DNA from: Thiotrichales bacterium
GTDB lineage: Bacteria > Pseudomonadota > Gammaproteobacteria > Thiomicrospirales > Thiomicrospiraceae
Assembly: GCA_016936535.1 (NCBI GenBank)
Contig: JAFGXP010000044.1
Span: 1-35,742, forward strand
Length of the DNA: 35,742 nucleotides
Direction: 5' to 3'
The notes beneath the pieces were generated by a model. The model was not told where the DNA came from. It saw only the letters and a list, made by a program, of their open reading frames with translations, and ran no database searches. Both the position numbers and the translations under genes were made by a program. Every line of letters starts with the position of its first letter. The first letter of the stretch is position 1. Below are positions 1-8,078 of the stretch, piece after piece.

Positions 1-87
1 GCGGCAACCGTTGAAGAAGCGAAAAAACGCATGGCGTCTGGCGAGTATGAGTGTAAAGACTTCTACTTCTGCACCAAATCGCTGTAA
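1..87 (+). CDS. C-terminal fragment of an unidentified protein
   Basis: The window opens inside a plus-strand reading frame that runs 28 codons to a TAA stop. The tail reads ...EYECKDFYFCTKSL, with two cysteines eight residues apart in the last dozen residues. It is followed after about 17 bases by a strong terminator, which supports it being the real end of a gene and not a chance open frame. I do not recognise the family from so short a tail. It converges with moeA across the shared terminator, so it is not part of the molybdenum cofactor cluster. Confidence 0.6.
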   Translation, partial: AATVEEAKKRMASGEYECKDFYFCTKSL

Positions 88-104
88 TCCGACCCTTTAA
101 TCGC

Positions 105-145
105 AAAAAAACCGCGACTTGGAATTTTCCGGTCGCGGTTTTTTT
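105..145. terminator. Bidirectional intrinsic terminator
   Basis: A perfect 7-bp GC stem (CCGCGAC at 112-118, GTCGCGG at 132-138) is flanked by a run of A on the left and a run of T on the right, so it can end transcription from both sides: the plus-strand fragment at 1-87 and minus-strand moeA. The A/T runs extend the stem. Confidence 0.88.
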
Positions 146-168
146 GCCTCTCATCACGCTCTTGCTGT

Positions 169-1377
169 CTAGACAAAGGTGCTGAAAGGATAGAATGCGA
201 CCTTGTCCCCTTTGCGAATGACGGTATCTTCCGGAATCACAGCAAATCCTTCCGCCCAAGCAGCAGACATTAAGACACCAGAACCCTGATGCGGAAAAAC
301 TTCTACCCACGACTCTTGCCGCTTGTTCACAATCCGCGCACGTAAAAAATCCCGTCGAAAATTCGCCGTTGGCCAATCAAAATCGGCTTTTAACCAAATT
401 GGATTGGTTTTGATTTGGCTGGCGCCCTGCATTTTCATCAGATAAGGTCGAGCAAAAAGCTTAAAGGTTGCAAAGGCAGACACCGGATTACCGGGCAAAC
501 CAAAGAAAGGAATCGTTCCCTTATCCGTTTGAATTTTGCCGTAAGCCAAAGGTTTCCCAGGCTTCATTTTCACCTTCCAAGTGTAAAGCTGACCCAGTTG
601 CTCAATCGCCGGTTTAATATGATCTTCTTCTCCAACCGAGACTCCCCCCGTTGTCATGACCACATCTGCTTGGGCTGCTGCCTTAACAAGCGCGGAAACG
701 GTGGCTTCCAAGGTATCTTCAACAGGCCCCAAATCGATCAGCTCAAACCCAAGCTGTGGAATCAAACCACTTAAGGTGTAACGATTAGCATTATAAATTT
801 TGCCTTCTTGCACGACTTCGCCCGGTTCAAGCAGTTCGTCACCGGTGGTAAAGGTGGCAATTTTAAGGGGTTGATACACCTTGATTTCGCCGATTCCAAT
901 CGAACTAATTAAGCCCAATTCTTGGGGACGTAAACGAGTTCCAGCCTGCAAAATGGTTTGGCCAGCTCGAATATCTTCTCCCTTTTTACGAATATTTTCG
1001 TAAGGCTTGGCGGATACTTTAATGCGCACTTGCCCATCGACTTGTTCGGTATCCTCTTGCATCACCACCTGATTGGCTCCTGCAGGAATCGGCGCGCCGG
1101 TAAAAATGCGCGCAATGGTTCCATGCTCAAGTTCCATGCCGACTTCACCGGCGGCAATCCGTTGACTGACCGGAAAGGTATCCGCATGCTCCAAATCAAA
1201 AGAATGCACCGCATAACCATCCATTTGGCTGTTGTCATGTGGCGGGACATTGACACTGGAGACAATCTCTTCTGCCAAAATGCGATACAGGCCCTCGGCA
1301 ACATTAATCGATTCGGTTTGTGTTGTTACCTGCACATCATTCAGCAAGGCATAAAGTGTTTCATCAAAAGTTTTCAT
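169..1377 (-). CDS. moeA: Molybdopterin molybdenumtransferase MoeA
   Basis: MoeA inserts molybdate into adenylylated molybdopterin, the last step of basic molybdenum cofactor synthesis in the cytoplasm. The 402 residues match the usual family length (about 400-410). Visible family signatures are DNSQMDGYAV near residue 50, FTGAPIPAGANQVVMQED near residue 93, TTGGVSVGEEDHI in the MoCF-type central domain, KPGKPLAYG and GLPGNPVSAF. It is the last gene of the minus-strand moaA-moaD-moaE-moeA series, separated from moaE by 158 bases that hold an inverted repeat pair, so it may be transcribed separately. The product would serve SoxC, the molybdenum enzyme encoded about 3.4 kb away. Confidence 0.96.
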   Translation of the reverse strand: MKTFDETLYALLNDVQVTTQTESINVAEGLYRILAEEIVSSVNVPPHDNSQMDGYAVHSFDLEHADTFPVSQRIAAGEVGMELEHGTIARIFTGAPIPAGANQVVMQEDTEQVDGQVRIKVSAKPYENIRKKGEDIRAGQTILQAGTRLRPQELGLISSIGIGEIKVYQPLKIATFTTGDELLEPGEVVQEGKIYNANRYTLSGLIPQLGFELIDLGPVEDTLEATVSALVKAAAQADVVMTTGGVSVGEEDHIKPAIEQLGQLYTWKVKMKPGKPLAYGKIQTDKGTIPFFGLPGNPVSAFATFKLFARPYLMKMQGASQIKTNPIWLKADFDWPTANFRRDFLRARIVNKRQESWVEVFPHQGSGVLMSAAWAEGFAVIPEDTVIRKGDKVAFYPFSTFV

Positions 1378-1390
1378 AATTCTGTTTTAA

Positions 1391-1527
1391 CCACGAAGAG
1401 CACGAAGGACACGAAGATTTTCATAAAGTGGATTTAAAGAATCTACGTCGATTAATCGGCTGAAAACATATCAACCAAAAACGTCATTAGATTTAAAACA
1501 ACTTCGTGCTCTTCGTGTCCTTCGTGG
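1391..1527. repeat. Inverted pair of CACGAAG 9-bp-periodic repeats
   Basis: The left arm, 1391-1417, is three 9-base units of the form NCACGAAGN (ccacgaaga, gcacgaagg, acacgaaga) preceded by TTTTAA. The right arm, 1501-1527, is the same three-unit element in reverse orientation, followed by TTTAAAA. About 83 AT-rich bases separate the arms, so the RNA or DNA could form a long stem. It fills the gap between moeA and moaE. A second pair lies upstream of moaD. Confidence 0.9.
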
Positions 1528-1535
1528 TTTAAAAA

Positions 1536-2012
1536 TTAATTCCAGCGAGACTCGGCTTCTTTATCTGAAACTCTAGCATCCACCCAACGCTCGAATCCGT
1601 CCGGCAAGGTTTCTTTTTTCCAGAAAGGGGCATTGGTTTTCAAATAATCCATAATAAAATGCGCTGCATGAAACGCATTTTCACGGTGACGACTGGCCAC
1701 GGCCACCATCACAATCTGATCACAAGGATACATTTTACCAATACGGTGAATGATACGACTGGCCTCTAGTGACCAACGTTCATGAGCTTGAAGACGGATT
1801 TTTTCTAATGCCTTTTCGGTCATCCCTGGATAATGCTCCAACTCTAAAACCGAAACTTCATCACCTTCGTTAATATCGCGCACCGTCCCAACAAAGGTCA
1901 CCACAGCCCCAATATCTTTATGCCCTGCGCGTAAGTTTCGCGCCTCGGTGCTGAGGTCAAAGTCTTCTTCACAAATTCGAATATGTGGAAAAATTGGCTT
2001 GGGATTGACCAC
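1536..2012 (-). CDS. moaE: Molybdopterin synthase catalytic subunit MoaE
   Basis: MoaE is the large subunit of molybdopterin synthase. With thiocarboxylated MoaD it turns cyclic pyranopterin monophosphate into molybdopterin. The 158-residue length is normal. The active-site segment KTNAPFWKKE carries the lysines expected of MoaE, and VTFVGTVRD, HRIGKMYPCDQIV and SRHRENAFHAA are typical family blocks. The start is GTG at 2012, three bases after the moaD stop. Its ribosome binding site GGAGG lies inside the last two glycine codons of moaD, so translation of the two synthase subunits is probably coupled. Confidence 0.95.
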   Translation of the reverse strand: MVNPKPIFPHIRICEEDFDLSTEARNLRAGHKDIGAVVTFVGTVRDINEGDEVSVLELEHYPGMTEKALEKIRLQAHERWSLEASRIIHRIGKMYPCDQIVMVAVASRHRENAFHAAHFIMDYLKTNAPFWKKETLPDGFERWVDARVSDKEAESRWN

Positions 2013-2015
2013 AAA

Positions 2016-2264
2016 TTACCCTCCGGTGACCGGCGGAAAAAAGGCCACTTCATCGCCGGCTTTAATCGGCGTATGGCGATGTGCGACATCATGATTGACA
2101 GCGATTTGCAAATTTTGATTATTCAACAATGCCTGTTGCCATGCTTCACCGCGCTGTGCAAGCGCGTTCAGCAGACACTCTACCGTTTGAAATTCTGCAG
2201 GCAATTGCTCCTGCGCCTGACCCAATAACTCTCGGAAACTGGCAAAATACAAAATACTCAACAT
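2016..2264 (-). CDS. moaD: Molybdopterin synthase sulfur carrier subunit MoaD
   Basis: MoaD is the small ubiquitin-like sulfur carrier of molybdopterin synthase. Its C-terminal glycine is adenylated and then thiocarboxylated. The protein has 82 residues, the usual size, with an N-terminal beta strand (MLSILYFASFREL), the segment GDEVAFFPPVTGG at the end, and the required terminal Gly-Gly. An AGAGG ribosome binding site precedes the ATG. It is the first gene of a moaD-moaE pair. Upstream, 208 bases with a second inverted repeat pair separate it from moaA. No moaC or MoaD-activating enzyme (MoeB) gene is in the window. Confidence 0.94.
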   Translation of the reverse strand: MLSILYFASFRELLGQAQEQLPAEFQTVECLLNALAQRGEAWQQALLNNQNLQIAVNHDVAHRHTPIKAGDEVAFFPPVTGG

Positions 2265-2285
2265 TTTTAATAACCTCTATTTGAA

Positions 2286-2463
2286 CCACGAAGGACACGA
2301 AGTGCATGAAGAATAATGGATAACATTCTTCATAACTTTCAAGGTCCAACGGATAAAAGATTCTGAATGAATCTAAAAACTCAACCAATGATTTGTCAGT
2401 CAACGCTACCGAAACACAACGGTTGCCTTACGATTTTCTTCGTGGTCTTCGTGTGCTTCGTGG
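2286..2463. repeat. Second inverted pair of CACGAAG repeats
   Basis: The left arm, 2286-2312, has units ccacgaagg, acacgaagt and gcatgaaga. The right arm, 2437-2463, is three reverse-oriented units (tcttcgtgg, tcttcgtgt, gcttcgtgg). About 124 bases separate the arms. It has the same organisation and the same orientation order as the pair at 1391-1527, and together the two pairs bracket moaD-moaE. Confidence 0.88.
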
Positions 2464-2472
2464 TTAAATTTT

Positions 2473-3474
2473 TCACCCGCCTAGCTGTACCATTTGGCGG
2501 AATTCGATATTGTGAACGTTTTCTCTAAAGAAATGACGTTCCGGTTTACGAGCAATGGCCGCCACAATAATCTGTTCCAATTCGCTATCACTCACGCCCT
2601 CGCGAAGCGGTGTCCGCAAATCGACCGCATCCTCTTGCCCAAGACATAGGGCGAGAACACCACGGGCGGTCAAACGCACTCGATTACAGCTGGCACAGAA
2701 ATGATCCGAAACAGCAGAAATCACGCCGATACGCGCATGAGTGCCTGAAAGATGAAAGTTACGTGCTGGGCCGGCATCCGAACGATCGGTCGAGGGAATT
2801 AAATCCGAACCGATGTGCGCTTTAATCCGTTTTAAAATTTTATCGGCGCTGTAGTGTTGATCCATCATGGAAACGCCCGCAGGGCCAATCGGCATGGTTT
2901 CGATAAAGCGAATTTCAACCCCTTTTTCGATGCCGTAATCGACCATTGCTTCGATTTCATCATCATTGGTCCCTTTCATAACCACCATATTAAATTTAAC
3001 TGGCTTCATACCCACGGCAAGCGCTTTGTCTGCGCCGGCTAATACTTTATGCAAATCACCGCCGCGGGTAATGTTTTCAAAACGCTTGGGACGCAAAGAA
3101 TCTATCGAAATATTACAACGATTCACCCCCGCGAGCACGAGAGCCTCGGCTTCGCGCTCAAGGTAGTGCGCGTTGGTTGACAGGGCGATGTCTTCTAGGC
3201 CGGCAAAGGGTTTAATCATCGCAACTAACTCATACAACCGTTTGCGCACCAGCGGTTCACCTCCCGTTAGCCGGACTTTGGTGACGCCAAGATTCACAAA
3301 CACTTGAATAATTCGAGCCAGCTCTTCATAGGATAGATACTCTTTATGATGACCGTCTGGATGAACGCCCTGTTCTGGCATGCAATAACCACAACGGTAA
3401 TTACATAAATCGGTTACGGAAACCCGAAGATATTCGATCTTGCGCTGGAAAGGGTCGATTAACGCTTTTTGCAT
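2473..3474 (-). CDS. moaA: GTP 3',8-cyclase MoaA
   Basis: MoaA is the radical SAM enzyme that, with MoaC, converts GTP into cyclic pyranopterin monophosphate, the first step of molybdenum cofactor synthesis. The N-terminal radical SAM cluster motif CxxxCxxC is C24-C28-C31 (CNYRCGYC), followed by the SAM-binding TGGEPLVRK. The C-terminal second 4Fe-4S cluster motif is visible as FCASCNRVRLTARGVLALC. The protein ends in Gly-Gly (MVQLGG), as active MoaA proteins do. Its 333 residues are typical. AAGGAAG precedes the ATG. A separate promoter upstream is likely, because a terminator at 3671-3699 isolates it from soxCD. Confidence 0.96.
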   Translation of the reverse strand: MQKALIDPFQRKIEYLRVSVTDLCNYRCGYCMPEQGVHPDGHHKEYLSYEELARIIQVFVNLGVTKVRLTGGEPLVRKRLYELVAMIKPFAGLEDIALSTNAHYLEREAEALVLAGVNRCNISIDSLRPKRFENITRGGDLHKVLAGADKALAVGMKPVKFNMVVMKGTNDDEIEAMVDYGIEKGVEIRFIETMPIGPAGVSMMDQHYSADKILKRIKAHIGSDLIPSTDRSDAGPARNFHLSGTHARIGVISAVSDHFCASCNRVRLTARGVLALCLGQEDAVDLRTPLREGVSDSELEQIIVAAIARKPERHFFRENVHNIEFRQMVQLGG

Positions 3475-3535
3475 AGGTGCTTCCTTTTAGTCAGCCGTCA
3501 TCCAAGGTTTCATTATTGCTTCTTGGAAATAACGC

Positions 3536-3565
3536 ATTCTACTGTAAATTTCCATGCAGAATCAA
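3536..3565 (-). promoter_or_regulatory. Candidate sigma-70 promoter for moaA
   Basis: On the minus strand TTGATT (3565-3560) and TAGAAT (3541-3536) are separated by 18 bases, about 60 bases upstream of the moaA ATG. Hexamer matches are four of six and five of six. This is read by eye only and chance matches are common in AT-rich gaps. Confidence 0.35.
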
Positions 3566-3670
3566 TGAGTTGATAAGGATTTGCTTATAAATTTTACACC
3601 CAGAACAGTCGATATCTCCTAATGGGAATAACGATGGGTAGTGAAAGCACTAGACAATAAAATGGCAATA

Positions 3671-3699
3671 AAAAAACCCGCAACAAGTGCGGGTTTTTT
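3671..3699 (-). terminator. Intrinsic terminator after soxD
   Basis: A perfect 12-bp stem, AAAAAACCCGCA at 3671-3682 and its complement at 3688-3699, encloses a 5-base loop. Read on the minus strand it ends in a T run, 28 bases past the soxD stop. It separates the soxCD unit from moaA. Confidence 0.9.
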
Positions 3700-3726
3700 G
3701 GCGTGTCGTTTCAAACGAAGTTTGAA

Positions 3727-4800
3727 TTACATACCTGAGTGACCCACTCCTGGTGGATCTTCGTTCATACGCTGAGGAACGTTGTACTGTGGCGTTCCGT
3801 CAGGTAGGCGACGAGCTTGTTTAAAGTTCTGGATGTTACCAGTACCATCACCGACTTGCTCATCCGCGCAGTTTTCCATACAACGTGCGTTGTGGATAAC
3901 TGGACGGTGATCACAGAAGAAGTTACCTTGGTTTTTCATGAACTTGTTCTGTTTCATCAACAGCTCAGAGTTGTAGAAAGTATCGTCTTCTAGCTCAGTC
4001 CCTTGCGCATCGATAGGGATGTAGTTTGACTGCATGATGTAGCCCGTAATCCCCATGTAACCGGCATCACCAATGAATGGTGCGTTCGGTGTCCAGAAAG
4101 GCATGGTACGACGAATATAATCGAAGAAAGTAACCGCATACGGCCAGAAGTTACCAACTGCTTTAATCGGTGCTGGATCATCAAATGAAGAAGTAACGAG
4201 GTTACTGTCTACCGCTAGAGGTAGGTAACCTTTAGCACCTTCACCGAATTCACCGTGACACATACCACAGAATTGAACATACAGCTTACCGCCTTCTTCA
4301 ACGCTCATCCCTACAGTAGGGTCTGGAAGACCACGACCGTCGCCATCGACGGTAATGTTCCACTTAGCCTGCACTGCAGATTCGGCAATTGGCGTACCAA
4401 AACCACGTGCGACATAGTCAGCATCATGGTAGTAGTTGGCTTTTGCATTGTCATGAACATCGATAAAGGCTGCAGGAATTTTACACTGAGCGTTACCGTG
4501 GTTACCACCGTCAATGCTGTCCGCCACTTCAAACGAGTAAGGGTTGTTAGGATCTAACTTACCTTCCAAGCCGTCACGACCGTGAGCTGCATCTTTACCC
4601 AAGATGGCTTCGATAACTTCTTTGTCTAAGTATTTACCATCGGCTTTACGAATGATTTCTTCGTAATTTGCCGCGTATTTACCGTCGATTTTTTCAGCGG
4701 TAGCCGCGGCTTTGTCTGAAGAACCAGACATTGCCATTGCTGAACCCGTGAAAAGAGTTGCAATCGAAGCTGCAACGATTGTTTTCTTAGTATTGAACAT
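3727..4800 (-). CDS. soxD: SoxD, cytochrome c subunit of sulfane/sulfur dehydrogenase
   Basis: SoxD is the c-type cytochrome partner of SoxC. The periplasmic complex oxidises the sulfane sulfur bound to SoxYZ. A Sec signal peptide is visible (KKTIVAASIATLFTGSAMA). One CXXCH heme motif, CGMCH, lies at about residue 178-182 in FCGMCHGEFGEG. Methionines in the following MPFW and GYMG segments are possible axial ligands. The C-terminal region holds CDHRPVIHNARCMENC, cysteine-rich without a second CXXCH. Paracoccus SoxD is diheme, so this looks like a monoheme form. ATG 4800 is chosen (357 residues); a TTG at 4806 is also in frame. The start lies inside the end of soxC, with GGAGG about 11 bases upstream. 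Confidence 0.9.
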   Translation of the reverse strand: MFNTKKTIVAASIATLFTGSAMAMSGSSDKAAATAEKIDGKYAANYEEIIRKADGKYLDKEVIEAILGKDAAHGRDGLEGKLDPNNPYSFEVADSIDGGNHGNAQCKIPAAFIDVHDNAKANYYHDADYVARGFGTPIAESAVQAKWNITVDGDGRGLPDPTVGMSVEEGGKLYVQFCGMCHGEFGEGAKGYLPLAVDSNLVTSSFDDPAPIKAVGNFWPYAVTFFDYIRRTMPFWTPNAPFIGDAGYMGITGYIMQSNYIPIDAQGTELEDDTFYNSELLMKQNKFMKNQGNFFCDHRPVIHNARCMENCADEQVGDGTGNIQNFKQARRLPDGTPQYNVPQRMNEDPPGVGHSGM

Positions 4801-6148
4801 TTTCAATCATACCTCCGTTCTTGCCCTCATCCCAGGCGTGAACACGCCATGTTACCATCGCAGTACGGTGGTAAACGTTGTTGGTCCCTTCCAATTTACG
4901 CATTTGCGGCATTGGTGGTTGAACGTAGCCGGTTTCATCGGTTACACGGCTCATTAGGAAAGCTTCTTTTCCATCCCAATCCCATTCCAATTCAAAACGT
5001 GTCCACGCTTTGCTTAGAACCGGAGAAGTGAAATGTGCTTCTTTCCAGTTTTTACCACCATCGACAGAAATATCGACGTGAGCCACTTTACCGCGTCCTG
5101 ACCATGCTAGACCACGTAGGTAGTATTTACCTGGGCCTTCCATTTTGAAGTCTGGAGAAGGATAAGTGATAACAGAGTTAGGCTCCATATACCATGAGAA
5201 ACGTTGTGAAGTTCCGTCTGGCATCAGCTCAGTGTACTTAGAGGTTTCTTCGCGGTGCTGAGCAGGAGAATCTGTTACTTGGATACGACGTAGGTATTTG
5301 ATCCACATGTTGGCTTCACAGCCTGGAACAACCAAACGAATTGGGTAACCTTGTTCGCGACGCAACGCTTCACCGTTTTGCGCGTAAGCTACAAAACAAT
5401 CATCCATCGCCAAGTCAATTGGGATTGAACGAGTCAATGCAGCAGCATCAGCGCCTTCTGGAATCAACCAAGTCCCTTCTGGCTTGATACCTGCTTCTTT
5501 CAATAGGTCAGACAAACGAACACCAGTGTATTCCACACACGACATCATACCGTGGGTCCACTGAACGGAGTTCAACTGAACACCTTTCCATTCCATCGCG
5601 CCGTTTGCAGGACACTCAACGAAGTGGATACGAGAGATAGATGGGAAACGCTTTAGATCATCCATAGTGAAGATCAAAGGACGTTCAACCAAACCGTGAA
5701 TCACCAAACGGTGCTCATCTGGATTGATGGTTGGTACACCACCGTGGAAACGCTCGAAGTGCAGACCGTTTGGAGTGATGATCCCGTGCAGGCTCTGCAA
5801 CGGAGTCATAGTGATAGAAGCCATCGAATCTGGAGTCAACCACTCAAGGGTACGACGTTGAACTTCTTTTTCAAATGGAGAAGGCATACCGTATGGATAT
5901 TTACGTACACCAAAACCTAGGGTCTTACGCGCTGCGCCATCTTGTAGCACTTCGGTAATTTCTTCTTTACCGGCATAAGGTGCGACGGCTTTTTTTGGAT
6001 CGAATTTTGCCGCGTCAGCAGCAGAAGCTGCTTGCGTGAACATTACACCACCCGCTACGGCCGCAGTACCTTTTAAAAAGGCACGACGTCCTTGATTACG
6101 GCTCTCTTCAGTTTGAACCGCAACCTTTTCAACGATTTTATCTGTCAT
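4787..6148 (-). CDS. soxC: SoxC, molybdenum subunit of sulfane dehydrogenase
   Basis: SoxC belongs to the sulfite oxidase family of molybdoenzymes and works with SoxD in the periplasm, removing electrons from the SoxY-bound sulfane sulfur during thiosulfate oxidation. The N-terminus carries a twin-arginine signal (RRAFLKG at residues 21-27, then a hydrophobic stretch ending TQAASA), as expected for a protein exported folded with its cofactor. The molybdenum-ligating cysteine is Cys179 in HFVECPANGAMEW. A C-terminal dimerisation domain follows (GKVAHVDISVDGGKNW). The length, 453, is normal. AAGGAG sits 6 bases before the ATG. SorA-type sulfite dehydrogenase is the alternative, but the large cytochrome partner fits SoxC. 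No other sox genes are in the window. Confidence 0.93.
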   Translation of the reverse strand: MTDKIVEKVAVQTEESRNQGRRAFLKGTAAVAGGVMFTQAASAADAAKFDPKKAVAPYAGKEEITEVLQDGAARKTLGFGVRKYPYGMPSPFEKEVQRRTLEWLTPDSMASITMTPLQSLHGIITPNGLHFERFHGGVPTINPDEHRLVIHGLVERPLIFTMDDLKRFPSISRIHFVECPANGAMEWKGVQLNSVQWTHGMMSCVEYTGVRLSDLLKEAGIKPEGTWLIPEGADAAALTRSIPIDLAMDDCFVAYAQNGEALRREQGYPIRLVVPGCEANMWIKYLRRIQVTDSPAQHREETSKYTELMPDGTSQRFSWYMEPNSVITYPSPDFKMEGPGKYYLRGLAWSGRGKVAHVDISVDGGKNWKEAHFTSPVLSKAWTRFELEWDWDGKEAFLMSRVTDETGYVQPPMPQMRKLEGTNNVYHRTAMVTWRVHAWDEGKNGGMIENVQY

Positions 6149-6268
6149 TTATTGCTCCTTGAAGGTAAGTCCGCTTGCGAACAGCCTCACCCCATCATCA
6201 AGAGTTAACTATTATTTTTTTGCCTCAACGAGCGACCATTTCGGCTATACAGTTATTGCTGGACGACA

Positions 6269-6297
6269 ATAATAAAAGTTATATAAGGGGACTGCAA
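6269..6297 (-). promoter_or_regulatory. Candidate soxCD promoter in an AT-rich leader
   Basis: The 261-base gap between soxC and its left-facing upstream neighbour is AT-rich. On the minus strand TTGCAG (6297-6292) and TATTAT (6274-6269) are spaced 17 bases apart, about 120 bases upstream of the soxC ATG. Two TTATATAA palindromes, in TTATATAAG at 6279-6287 and CTTATATAA at 6327-6335, lie in and beside it and could be operator sites. Confidence 0.3.
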
Positions 6298-6409
6298 GAG
6301 CTAATCTCAAGAAAAATTAGGATTTACTTATATAATTTTTTTATGACATAACAGACTTAAATCTATGTTTGGCTTTTTGCAAATAAAAACCACATCATAT
6401 AGTAGGTTG

Positions 6410-6841
6410 TTAGGTACGAGAGCAGATTGGCCCGCTTTTGGGAAATTCAATGTCTTCTGCCACCTGAGCTAAAAATTGTTGCAGCTCGTCAATACTTAAG
6501 ACACTTAACAGCTTATTCATAATCGCAGGCTCAATCGCCACCGTGGTATAGCGTCCTGAGCTAAGGCACACTTGAACGCCACAGACATCCGCCAGAGCAC
6601 CCTGCGAATCATTGCCTTCAATTTCAGCCGCTTGTTCACCGAAAAATAGCTCGTCGTAACAGGCTTCGAGCGCCTGCAACACAGACTCTTCTTGAGCCGG
6701 TACACTCAGCGAATAAACAGCGTCTTCACCAGCAGGAGAAAGCGTCTTCTCCAGACTCGCAGGCACACCTAAAGTGCCACAAAAATCGGCAAATTTTTCG
6801 GCTATCACCGGGCTAAAAAAAGTAAATTCATAGGTTTCCAC
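6410..6841 (-). CDS. Unrecognised conserved-looking cytoplasmic protein (143 aa)
   Basis: I do not recognise this family. The protein is acidic, with no signal peptide or membrane segment. The N-terminal half (ETYEFTFFSPVIAEKFADF) looks like an alpha/beta domain. The C-terminal half has an orderly segment GRYTTVAIEPAIMNKLL followed by a helix SIDELQQFLAQVAEDIE and the ending KSGPICSRT. Four cysteines are scattered through it. I chose GTG at 6841, because AAGGA lies six bases upstream; the longer frame's TTG at 6847 would directly abut that site. It is a single gene between soxC and hemB, and a TATAAT-like sequence on the minus strand at 6906-6901 could be its promoter. Confidence 0.7.
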   Translation of the reverse strand: METYEFTFFSPVIAEKFADFCGTLGVPASLEKTLSPAGEDAVYSLSVPAQEESVLQALEACYDELFFGEQAAEIEGNDSQGALADVCGVQVCLSSGRYTTVAIEPAIMNKLLSVLSIDELQQFLAQVAEDIEFPKSGPICSRT

Positions 6842-7033
6842 ATCCAATCCTTATTTGAGCGCAACCCGCGCCGGTATCTATCGACAGCAATTCAGTGCGC
6901 ATTATAAAGCCCTGCCAACACAAAACGCCATGTACTTTACAAACCGCTTGACGCTGTAAATTTCCGTTGCACTCGAGTATTATGCTTGACGTTTTCTCTA
7001 CTTGACCGTCTTCCCCATCGCCACCGTTTCTGA

Positions 7034-8047
<1,014 letters not shown>

Positions 8048-8078
8048 ATGCAGCCGTTGGCTTTAAGGAAAAATGATT

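Noticed and set aside
415-1437. Plus-strand open frames antisense to moeA
   Set aside because: They are shadows of a well-supported gene, lack ribosome binding sites and show no recognisable domain.
1391-2463. CACGAAG repeats as a CRISPR array
   Set aside because: The units are 9 bases with no unique spacers between them, and arms are inverted, not direct, so this is not a CRISPR array.
3475-3670. Molybdenum cofactor riboswitch upstream of moaA
   Set aside because: Enteric moaA has one, so I looked, but I could not recognise its conserved helices or sequence blocks here by eye.
6901-6930. Sigma-54 (-24/-12) promoter for the 143-residue protein gene
   Set aside because: A TTGGCA-like half is present on the minus strand but the GC at -12 is missing; the TATAAT is the better explanation.
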